Positions 1 through 5,116 of a stretch of DNA of 5,804 nt are shown here, one piece after another; positions within the stretch are counted from its first letter, which is position 1, and each line of letters starts with the position of its first letter. The position numbers and the translations under genes were made by a program. Under the pieces are notes generated by a model. That model saw only the letters and a program-made list of their open reading frames with translations. It searched no databases and was not told where the DNA came from. The DNA is taken from assembly GCA_038198445.1 (NCBI GenBank), contig JBBPZZ010000116.1, positions 1 to 5,804 of the forward strand. Direction: 5' to 3'. The stretch comes from JACDDK01 sp038198445 (lineage in GTDB: Bacteria > Actinomycetota > Rubrobacteria > Rubrobacterales > Rubrobacteraceae).

Positions 1-133
1 CCGTACCGCCGTCAAGGCGAAAGAGTTTGCGGAAAGGGAAACCATGGGAGGCACAACGCCTGTCGGCATGGGGTACGCTGCCCGATACACCCGCTCGGCG
101 CTCCCGGCTCTCGAAGGAGCCGGATTCCGCTAA
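1..133 (+). CDS. 3' end of an unidentified protein gene (partial)
   Basis: An open frame enters from the left edge (first full codon at position 2) and ends at TAA 131-133, giving 43 visible residues that end ALEGAGFR. Codon third positions are mostly G or C, roughly two thirds, which fits coding sequence in this genome, though the stretch is short. The visible tail is charged at its start (KAKEFAERE), then Gly/Ala/Tyr-rich (MGGTTPVGMGYAARY). I recognise no family from this tail. No clear hairpin plus T-run follows the stop. It could be a chance open frame, because only about 130 bases are visible. Confidence 0.4.
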   Translation, partial: RTAVKAKEFAERETMGGTTPVGMGYAARYTRSALPALEGAGFR

Positions 134-209
134 CGTAGGTTCTAAGCAGTTCGATGATGACCTTTTAGAGATATTTGTTACAAAATCCTTAAATCCCTAT
201 TAGCAACCC

Positions 210-237
210 TTGTATTACACTTAATGTCATATATATT
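210..237 (+). promoter_or_regulatory. Candidate sigma70-type promoter for the small membrane protein gene
   Basis: A TTGTAT box at 210-215 and a TATATT box at 232-237 are separated by 16 nt, in an AT-rich stretch that stands out from its GC-rich surroundings. This would start transcription near 244 and leave a leader of about 40 nt before the ATG at 286. An alternative pair lies just upstream: TTGTTA at 175-180 and TATTAG at 198-203, with a 17-nt spacer. In AT-rich DNA such boxes arise easily, so the position is tentative. The better -10 box and its distance to the gene favour the first pair. Confidence 0.4.
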
Positions 238-285
238 ACTAAGTAGGCGATCCAATAAGGCTCGCCGAGGAAAGGAAATTGACCC

Positions 286-438
286 ATGATCGACAAGGCA
301 ACCGAGATCGTTGGCAAAGCAGAGCAGAAGGCACGGGAGACCACCTTTGGGGCGGCCGAAATAATCACGCTCGCGCTGACGGCGGGGGGCGTAGGGGCTG
401 CAGGGATAACACTTCTTCTTATGGTGACGATCATATAG
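286..438 (+). CDS. Small hydrophobic membrane protein, 50 residues
   Basis: ATG at 286 opens a 50-codon frame ending at TAG 436-438. A purine-rich ribosome binding site (GAGGAAAGG, 267-275) sits about 10 nt upstream. Residues 1-21 form a charged, probably amphipathic segment (Lys4, Glu7, Lys11, Glu13, Lys15, Arg17, Glu18). Residues about 24-50 are almost entirely hydrophobic (IITLALTAGG, then GITLLLMVTII), as in one transmembrane helix at the extreme C-terminus. There is no cleavable signal peptide, because the hydrophobic part is distal. The architecture suggests a tail-anchored small membrane protein. A membrane-active peptide such as a type I toxin has the same general look, but no antisense RNA or antitoxin was identified. 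I recognise no named family. An opposite-strand frame over the same bases (189-434) is also hydrophobic but lacks a ribosome binding site, so I read this strand as the real one. Confidence 0.55.
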   Translation: MIDKATEIVGKAEQKARETTFGAAEIITLALTAGGVGAAGITLLLMVTII

Positions 439-460
439 CAGCAGACCTTGGGCCGGAATC

Positions 461-515
461 AGCGCCGAGATATCGCCAGACGTCGTATTAGCGGCTCAGA
501 CAATATCTCGGCGCT
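461..515. repeat. Perfect 13-bp inverted repeat (stem-loop candidate)
   Basis: AGCGCCGAGATAT at 461-473 is the exact reverse complement of ATATCTCGGCGCT at 503-515, with a 29-nt loop. As RNA it would form a strong 13-bp stem on either strand. No T-run follows on either side, so it is not a canonical intrinsic terminator. It lies just past the small membrane protein gene (plus strand) and at the tail of the candidate minus-strand ORF, whose stop at 488-490 falls in the loop. A bidirectional transcript-end stabiliser is one reading, and a palindromic protein-binding site is another. Confidence 0.6.
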
Positions 516-778
516 CGTTCACGCTCTTTGGCCCGGCTAGTTTCTGAGAAGACGCCCTTTCCGAAGGCTACCGGAGTTTTCGCCGCATGTTTCTCAGCTT
601 TCGTTTTTTCTTCTGAAGGCGAGCACGGGCCGCCGACTGGTTCCATGAGAACGGCGAGGCGTCGTCGGGCGTCGGCTCGTCTGCCGAAGCTAGCAAAGAG
701 CCGCTCGCGGAAATCCCGCAGCCTCGCGCCTTCGCCTGTGAACCCGTCCGCTTCGTTCTCGAGATCAGCGCTTTGCAT
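488..778 (-). CDS. Candidate small hypothetical protein, 96 residues
   Basis: The frame reads from an ATG at 778 down to TAA at 488-490 and would sit 35 nt downstream of the GNAT gene on the same strand. The predicted product starts MQSADLENEADGF, has a plausible helical charged stretch (RLRDFRERLFASFGRRADARRRL, about residues 19-41), then a Lys/Glu-rich middle and a basic tail. The first half looks protein-like, while the second half is less convincing. No good ribosome binding site is visible ahead of the ATG. The same frame continues upstream in antiphase to the GNAT gene, so its openness is partly a by-product of high GC. I recognise no family. It may be a real orphan gene, a decayed gene or noise. 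If it is not real, 439-813 holds only the inverted repeat. Confidence 0.28.
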   Translation of the reverse strand: MQSADLENEADGFTGEGARLRDFRERLFASFGRRADARRRLAVLMEPVGGPCSPSEEKTKAEKHAAKTPVAFGKGVFSETSRAKERERAPRYCLSR

Positions 779-813
779 CGGGCATCGTCCGGGCCGCGGA
801 TCGCGTCCTACGC

Positions 814-1773
814 TTAATCCGAAGCGAGGTTCACGACGTACTCGCGCCTCCCCGCGAACCTCGCCCACCCGACCCGTTCGAACGCGGCGGCCATCGGCGC
901 GTTGGCCACGTCGGTGTCCGCCCGCAGGGGCTTCTCGTTCCCCTTCCTCCTTCGGGCCGCAAGGAGCGTCGCGGTACCGGCGGCAAGCAGGTCGTCGACA
1001 TACCCCCGTCCCCTCATCTCCGGCACGACGCCCACGTAGAAGACGGTCAGGAAGGTCGGCGGCTCCGCCGGCATCACCAAACCGACGAGATCGCCCTCCG
1101 GCCTGCTGTAGGCGAGCAGCCACCGCGAGGGCTCGTGCTTCACCCGCCTTGCGTCCTCGAAAAATTCGCGCGCCGCCCCTTGCGGGCCGAGCCTCTCGCG
1201 CTCCTCGCGGATCTCGCGGTCGAGCGTCCCCTCGGAGACCCTCCCCATCGCGTCGACGAACGCCTCCTCCCCGACCTCCTCCAGCGTGCGAAACGACAGC
1301 CGCCCGGGCACTGTGACGGGCTCCCCTCCCCGCCACTCGAAACGGCCCGTCTCCCGCCTGAAGGCGAACCCGACGCTCCGTAGCAGCTCTACCCGATCCT
1401 CCGGGTGGTGTTGGAACTGGGGCGGCATCGGCGGGACGTCTACGACGTGCTCGATCTCCCCGGCGCCCAGCCTACGCGCCTCGTTCAGCACGTCCTCTAG
1501 CAAGCGCGTGCCCACGCCCACGCAGTCGCCGTCCCAGGAGACGTCGAGCAGCACGAGGGCGAAGGGCTCCTCTATGCCGGGCAACGTCCAAAGTGCGACC
1601 CGTCCGAGGGGACGGCCTTCTTCTTCCTCGGCGACGAAGCACCACTCCGGGCGCATCGAGCCGGCGGCGAACATGCTTTCCAGGTATTGCTCGACTTCTA
1701 TACGGTGCTCGGGGGAGCCGGTGGCCTCAACGAAGAGGTCGAGCTCGTCGGCACGGACGGGGCGGGTGTGCAT
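814..1773 (-). CDS. Tandem GNAT-family N-acetyltransferase
   Basis: The 319-residue product is about twice the usual single GNAT length and looks like two GNAT folds in tandem. The C-terminal copy (about residues 160-315) is the more canonical. It has VGLVMP followed by the strand FYVGVVP, then the acetyl-CoA pyrophosphate loop RGRGYVDDLL (Arg254, Gly255, Gly257) and the late segment DVANAPMAAAFERVGW (Asn291). The N-terminal copy (about residues 1-150) has CFVAEEEEGRPLGRVALW and a degenerate loop, GVGTRLLEDVL (residues 86-95). It may bind acetyl-CoA poorly and serve a structural or substrate role. Members of this family transfer an acetyl group from acetyl-CoA to amines on small molecules, antibiotics or proteins, and the substrate cannot be read from sequence. 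The ATG at 1773 is supported by a strong Shine-Dalgarno. The gene is divergent from the serine operon and appears monocistronic, or followed only by the uncertain ORF at 488-778. Long open frames on the opposite strand are GC-driven shadows. Confidence 0.88.
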   Translation of the reverse strand: MHTRPVRADELDLFVEATGSPEHRIEVEQYLESMFAAGSMRPEWCFVAEEEEGRPLGRVALWTLPGIEEPFALVLLDVSWDGDCVGVGTRLLEDVLNEARRLGAGEIEHVVDVPPMPPQFQHHPEDRVELLRSVGFAFRRETGRFEWRGGEPVTVPGRLSFRTLEEVGEEAFVDAMGRVSEGTLDREIREERERLGPQGAAREFFEDARRVKHEPSRWLLAYSRPEGDLVGLVMPAEPPTFLTVFYVGVVPEMRGRGYVDDLLAAGTATLLAARRRKGNEKPLRADTDVANAPMAAAFERVGWARFAGRREYVVNLASD

Positions 1774-1782
1774 CTCTGCGAT

Positions 1783-1788
1783 CCTCCT
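1783..1788 (-). promoter_or_regulatory. Strong Shine-Dalgarno for the GNAT gene
   Basis: On the minus strand AGGAGG lies 9 nt ahead of the ATG at 1773. This perfect match to the anti-Shine-Dalgarno fixes the GNAT start and is the best ribosome binding site in the window. Confidence 0.85.
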
Positions 1789-1884
1789 GCGGCTGCGCGG
1801 TGACGTGGCAAACGACGGTCTTGGATTCGGACTGAGTAACCATGATGTTGAGACGTACCGGCTGCCCGAAGGGGGTTAGACCGC

Positions 1885-1913
1885 AGTATACGCGACCCGA
1901 TCAGGCGAAGCCA
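1885..1913 (-). promoter_or_regulatory. Weak promoter candidate for the GNAT gene
   Basis: On the minus strand TATACT (1890-1885) matches five of six bases of a -10 box. The hexamer 17 nt upstream (TGGCTT, 1913-1908) is a poor -35 box. Transcription from here would give a leader of about 105 nt before the GNAT ATG. The call rests on one good hexamer only. Confidence 0.2.
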
Positions 1914-1990
1914 GAAAGCCTTTCCCGGCCTAGCGAAAGTACAACGAAGATACCAACCTAGTAAAAGAGAAGCTCAGACGCTGGCATTTC

Positions 1991-2028
1991 TTGGTGGGAG
2001 AGCAAGAGACTGGATCTCTCGAAACCAA
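1991..2028. repeat. Imperfect intergenic hairpin
   Basis: TTGGT (1991-1995) pairs with ACCAA (2024-2028), and inside it GAGAG (1998-2002) pairs with CTCTC (2016-2020), leaving small internal loops. An alternative inner stem is AGAGA (2005-2009) with TCTCT (2015-2019). No T-run follows on either strand, so it is not an ordinary terminator. It lies upstream of the predicted operon promoter (2063-2091). If that promoter is right it acts as DNA (an operator or spacer) rather than as a leader RNA for the operon. Confidence 0.35.
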
Positions 2029-2062
2029 AAGTAACAGCTTGTAGATCATCTGACCCAACATG

Positions 2063-2091
2063 TAGCCATCGCGATCTATTAAGCGTAAAAT
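2063..2091 (+). promoter_or_regulatory. Promoter of the aminotransferase-serA operon
   Basis: A TAGCCA box (2063-2068, four of six bases matching the -35 consensus) and a TAAAAT box (2086-2091, five of six matching the -10 consensus) are separated by the ideal 17 nt. The predicted start near 2098 leaves a leader of about 37 nt before the ATG at 2135, containing the ribosome binding site. The upstream TTG at 2102 would fall almost on the transcription start, which argues against its use as the start codon. The short leader leaves no room for a riboswitch. Confidence 0.5.
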
Positions 2092-2112
2092 GGGCGTCTA
2101 GTTGTCCGCACT

Positions 2113-2122
2113 GAGAGAGGAA
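2113..2122 (+). promoter_or_regulatory. Ribosome binding site of the aminotransferase gene
   Basis: GAGAGAGGAA at 2113-2122 is purine-rich and partly complementary to the 16S rRNA tail. It ends about 13 nt before the ATG at 2135, a little longer than ideal. It lies inside the extended frame that begins at TTG 2102, so it supports the ATG start over the TTG. Confidence 0.5.
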
Positions 2123-2134
2123 TCCTTAAAACCC

Positions 2135-3292
2135 ATGATGAACAAGTACCGTCTTATGTCGCCTGGCCCCACTCCGATTCCGCCGGAGGTCTCGGCTGCG
2201 GGGGCGCTCCCGATCATTCACCACCGCACGCCGGAGTTCGGTGAGATCTTCACGCGGGTGAACGAGAACCTGCAACGGATATTCCTGACCGAGAGTGACA
2301 TCTTCACCTACTCCGCCAGCGGCACGGGCGCTTTCGAGGGCACCATCCAGAACCTCTTCTCGCCCGGCGATAAGGTGCTCGTGGTGAACAACGGCAATTT
2401 CGGCAACCGCTGGGTGAAGATGAGCCAGGCTTTCGGCCTCGAAGTGACCGAACTGAAGTACGACTGGGGCGTCAAGGCGGACAACGACGAGATCGCCGAC
2501 GCTCTCGCCAACGACCCGGAGATAAAGGCCGCCATGTGCGTCCTCTCCGAGACCTCGACCGGTACCGTCAACGACATCGAGGGCTTCGCGAAGGCCACCG
2601 AAAACGTCCTCACCATCGTGGACGCCGTCTCGGGTCTCGGGGCGTGTCCGTTGCGGACGGATGAGTGGGGCGTGGACGTGGTCGTCGCGGGTTCGCAGAA
2701 GGCCCTGATGACGCCTCCGGGCCTCGGGTTCGTGAGCGTCTCCGAGCGGGCGATGCGTGCGCACGAGGAGTCCCGGATGCCGCGCTACTACTTCGACTGG
2801 ACAGCGGCGAAGAAGGCCTACGCAAAGACCCCGCCGCAGACGCCGTGGACCCCGGCGGTCAGCGTCATCATCCAGTTGGACGTTGCGCTACAGCAGATCC
2901 TGGACGAGGGCATCGAGAACATCTTCGAGCGCCACGTCCTGCTCGGACGGGCCTCGCGCGAGGGCGTGAAGGGCATGGGCCTCAAGCTCTTCGGGCCGGA
3001 TGAGGACCTCAACTCGGCGGTCACGGCAGCTTATGTTCCGGAGGGCATCGACGGCAAGGAGCTCGTGCGGATGGTGTTCCGGGAGCACGGGATACAGGTC
3101 GCGGGCGGCCAGGGACCGATGGAGGGTAAGATCTTCCGCATCGGCCACTGCGGATACTTCGACGCCTACGACATCATCGCCACGATAGCCGCCACCGAGC
3201 TTGCGCTTGAATCCCTCGACCATCCCGTGGAACTCGGTAAGGGCGTCGGCGCGGCCCAGCGCGTCTTCTCCAAGAGCGGGGTAACCGCTTGA
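2135..3292 (+). CDS. Class V PLP aminotransferase (alanine/serine-glyoxylate aminotransferase group)
   Basis: The 385-residue enzyme is a fold-type I PLP aminotransferase. It opens with the family signature MSPGPTPIPPEV (residues 8-19). The PLP-contacting Asp163 lies in IVDAVSGLGA. The Schiff-base Lys189 lies in AGSQKALMTPPGLGFV. The carboxylate-binding Arg335 lies in FRIGHCGYFD. Known relatives transfer amino groups from alanine, serine or aspartate to glyoxylate or other 2-oxo acids. Because serA follows with a 4-nt overlap, I infer that its main job is to aminate 3-phosphohydroxypyruvate to phosphoserine, the SerC step. A broad-specificity class V enzyme is known to do this in methanogens (MJ0959). 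Glyoxylate or pyruvate transamination remains possible. ATG 2135 was chosen for its position after the ribosome binding site and its usual distance to PGPTP. ATG 2138 is nearly as good, and an upstream TTG at 2102 would add 11 residues. Location is cytosolic. Confidence 0.92.
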   Translation: MMNKYRLMSPGPTPIPPEVSAAGALPIIHHRTPEFGEIFTRVNENLQRIFLTESDIFTYSASGTGAFEGTIQNLFSPGDKVLVVNNGNFGNRWVKMSQAFGLEVTELKYDWGVKADNDEIADALANDPEIKAAMCVLSETSTGTVNDIEGFAKATENVLTIVDAVSGLGACPLRTDEWGVDVVVAGSQKALMTPPGLGFVSVSERAMRAHEESRMPRYYFDWTAAKKAYAKTPPQTPWTPAVSVIIQLDVALQQILDEGIENIFERHVLLGRASREGVKGMGLKLFGPDEDLNSAVTAAYVPEGIDGKELVRMVFREHGIQVAGGQGPMEGKIFRIGHCGYFDAYDIIATIAATELALESLDHPVELGKGVGAAQRVFSKSGVTA

Positions 3293-4869
3293 AGGTCCTC
3301 ATACCCGAGAAGCTCGCCGAATCCGGCATAGAGCTTCTGAAACAGGAGTTCGAGGTCGACGTGCTGCTCGACCTCTCGCCCGAGGAACTTCTCGAAAAGA
3401 TAGGCGAGTACGACGGCCTCATAATCCGCAGCGCAACGCAGGTGACGGCCGAGGTAATAGACCGGGCCGATAACCTGAAGGCTATAGGTCGCGCGGGCAT
3501 CGGGGTTGACAACATAGACATCGAGGCGGCGACCAAGCGCGGCATCATCGTCGCCAACGCCCCCGAGAGCAACACCGTGGCCGCTGCAGAGCACACCCTG
3601 GGCATGATGCTGGCCGCGGCGCGGCGCATCCCGGCGGCCGACGCTTCGTTGCGCGAGGGCGAATGGAAGCGTAGCTCGTTCAAGGGCGTGGAGGTCGATG
3701 AGAAGACCCTCGGGCTCGTGGGACTTGGGCACGTCGGGGCAATCGTGGCGCGTGGGGCTCTCGGGATGGGGATGCGCGTCCTCGCCCACGACCCATACGT
3801 CTCGGAGGACCGGATGCGTTCGATGAACGTCGAGCGGGCGGAGAGTGTGGACGAGGTGTTCGAGAACGCGGACTTCATCTCGCTGCACGTCCCGCGCACG
3901 CCGCAGACGAGCGGGATGGTCAACGCGGAAATCCTGGAGAAGATGAAGCCGACTTCCTACCTCATAAACGTGGCGCGAGGCGGCATCGTGGACGAGACGG
4001 CGCTCTACAACGCGCTCAAGGAAGGTGAGATCGCTGGGGCCGCCCTCGACGTATTCGCGGCGGAGCCTACGACGGACTCCCCCATCTTTACGCTGCCGAA
4101 CGTAGTCGTCACGCCGCACCTCGGGGCGAGTACGGCGGAGGCGCAGGACAGGGCCGGCATAACGGCGGCGGAGCAGGTCGCGGTCGCATTGCGCGGCGCG
4201 GTACCGATCCACGCCATAAACGCGCCGGTGCCTTCGGGAGAGGGCGCGGAGTTCGTGGCGCGGTTCTCGGGACTGTGCGAGTCTCTGGGGAGTCTGCTCT
4301 ACCAGCTAACGGACCGTCCGGGGGATATGCTAAAGATCGAGTATCACGGCGAAGTCGCCGGTTTCGACACGCGTCTCCTGGATGTCTCGGCGCAGAAAGG
4401 GCTCTTGGCGCCTATGGTTCACGAACCTCTGAACTTCGTCAACACGCCGCTGCTCGCCAGAGAGCGGGGCTTGAGGGTGGAGACCTCGCGGATCTCGGAA
4501 GGCTCGGACTATACGAACCTCGTAGTGCTGAGTCTGGCGAGTGCGGAAGGGGAGAGTGCGGTAAGTGGAACACTCGTTGGTCCCCGCCACCAGCCCCGTC
4601 TCGTCGAGGCGATGGGATTCGACCTGGACATCGTGCCGGAGAAATACATGCTCTTCATTCGCAACGAAGATCAGCCGGGCATGATCGGTAAGGTTGGCAA
4701 CATCCTGGGTGAACACGGTATAAACATAGGGAATATGGCTGTTGGCCGGGGAGAGCCCGGTTCCCGCGCGGCGATGGCGGTGACCGTGGACGAGCCGATC
4801 CCGGAGCAAGTGATCCAGGCTCTCTCGGAGACGTCCGGATTCAACGAGGCCAGGGCCGTCACCCTTTAG
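3289..4869 (+). CDS. serA: D-3-phosphoglycerate dehydrogenase
   Basis: SerA oxidises 3-phosphoglycerate with NAD+ to 3-phosphohydroxypyruvate, the committed step of the phosphorylated serine pathway. The 526 residues match the long four-domain form: split substrate-binding domain (about 1-95 and 285-310), nucleotide-binding domain (about 96-284), allosteric substrate-binding domain (about 315-445) and C-terminal ACT domain (about 452-526). The Rossmann loop is GLGHVG (residues 145-150), and acidic Asp168 follows the second strand, as expected for NAD preference. The catalytic set is complete: Arg230 in NVARGG, Glu259 in AAEP and His277 in TPHLGAS. The ACT domain has DQPGMIGKVG (461-470) and Asn479, positions that bind serine in feedback-inhibited relatives, so serine inhibition is plausible. 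The start is TTG at 3289, overlapping the aminotransferase TGA (TTGA). The ribosome binding site is weak, so translation is probably coupled. ATA isoleucine codons are frequent, especially early in the gene. Confidence 0.97.
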   Translation: MKVLIPEKLAESGIELLKQEFEVDVLLDLSPEELLEKIGEYDGLIIRSATQVTAEVIDRADNLKAIGRAGIGVDNIDIEAATKRGIIVANAPESNTVAAAEHTLGMMLAAARRIPAADASLREGEWKRSSFKGVEVDEKTLGLVGLGHVGAIVARGALGMGMRVLAHDPYVSEDRMRSMNVERAESVDEVFENADFISLHVPRTPQTSGMVNAEILEKMKPTSYLINVARGGIVDETALYNALKEGEIAGAALDVFAAEPTTDSPIFTLPNVVVTPHLGASTAEAQDRAGITAAEQVAVALRGAVPIHAINAPVPSGEGAEFVARFSGLCESLGSLLYQLTDRPGDMLKIEYHGEVAGFDTRLLDVSAQKGLLAPMVHEPLNFVNTPLLARERGLRVETSRISEGSDYTNLVVLSLASAEGESAVSGTLVGPRHQPRLVEAMGFDLDIVPEKYMLFIRNEDQPGMIGKVGNILGEHGINIGNMAVGRGEPGSRAAMAVTVDEPIPEQVIQALSETSGFNEARAVTL

Positions 4870-5085
4870 ATGGCCCACAGCGTCGACGACATCCTGGCCC
4901 GCTACCGGCCCTACGGCCCGAGCTTCAAGCCTGGAGAGAAAGCGCCGTTCTCCGGGACCTACATGTGCGACCGGGGGACCATGCTGCCCCCGGTCCGCGT
5001 CCAGCTAGCCAAGGGCGAGGAGTTCCCGGAGGCTGAGGACCTCGGCGAGCACACCCGCTGGCACGAGACGAATATACAGGCGTAA
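4870..5085 (+). CDS. YjzC-like small protein, 71 residues
   Basis: The ATG abuts the serA stop codon (TAGATG) with no strong ribosome binding site of its own, which suggests translational coupling and makes this the last gene of the operon. After an N-terminal extension (about residues 1-17), the protein reads FKPGEKAPFSGTYMC (19-33), then a core with VRVQLAKGEEFPE (42-54) and a conserved-looking end, HTRWHET (61-67). The PGEKAP, Gly-Thr-Tyr, then KGxxFPE and Trp order resembles the small YjzC family known from Bacillus, whose function is unknown. The match is from memory of the motif order. There is one cysteine (Cys33), so no obvious metal ribbon, no signal peptide and no membrane segment. 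Its place behind serA hints at a link to serine synthesis, but nothing in the sequence shows a role. Confidence 0.75.
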   Translation: MAHSVDDILARYRPYGPSFKPGEKAPFSGTYMCDRGTMLPPVRVQLAKGEEFPEAEDLGEHTRWHETNIQA

Positions 5086-5116
5086 GAGCCGTCAGCTTTG
5101 GGCCGGAGATCAGCCT

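Larger units (their letters stand above)
1774..2134. other. Divergent intergenic region between the GNAT gene and the serine operon
   Basis: These roughly 360 bases hold no convincing gene. They contain the GNAT ribosome binding site, a weak minus-strand promoter candidate, an imperfect hairpin (1991-2028), and the promoter and ribosome binding site of the aminotransferase-serA operon. The middle (about 1930-2095) is more A-rich than the flanking genes, as expected for regulatory DNA. I looked for T-box features (the AGGGTGG-type box, terminator/antiterminator pair) because amino-acid operons often carry them, and found none. Confidence 0.6.

Noticed and set aside
189..434. 81-residue hydrophobic minus-strand frame
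   Set aside because: It has no ribosome binding site and is largely antisense to the small membrane protein, which mirrors hydrophobicity. The plus-strand frame has the better start signals.
528..1316. 262-residue plus-strand frame rich in Arg, Ser and Pro
   Set aside because: Its composition is typical of an antisense shadow, and most of it overlaps the well-supported GNAT gene.
1842..1961. 39-codon plus-strand frame in the intergenic region (MMLRRTGCPKG...)
   Set aside because: No ribosome binding site, no recognisable domain, and a length expected by chance.
1991..2030. tRNA-like string (GGTGGGAGAGCAAGAGACTGG then TCTC) resembling a D-arm and anticodon arm
   Set aside because: There is no GGTTCRA T-arm, no acceptor stem and no T at the position before the would-be anticodon. 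It is at most a look-alike or remnant.
1990..2134. T-box or amino-acid riboswitch leader for the serine operon
   Set aside because: The conserved T-box sequence and a terminator/antiterminator pair are absent, and the predicted leader is only about 37 nt.
3166..4212. 348-residue minus-strand frame opposite serA
   Set aside because: It is antisense to a complete SerA with all catalytic motifs, and its Arg/His/Asp-rich composition is that of a GC-driven shadow.
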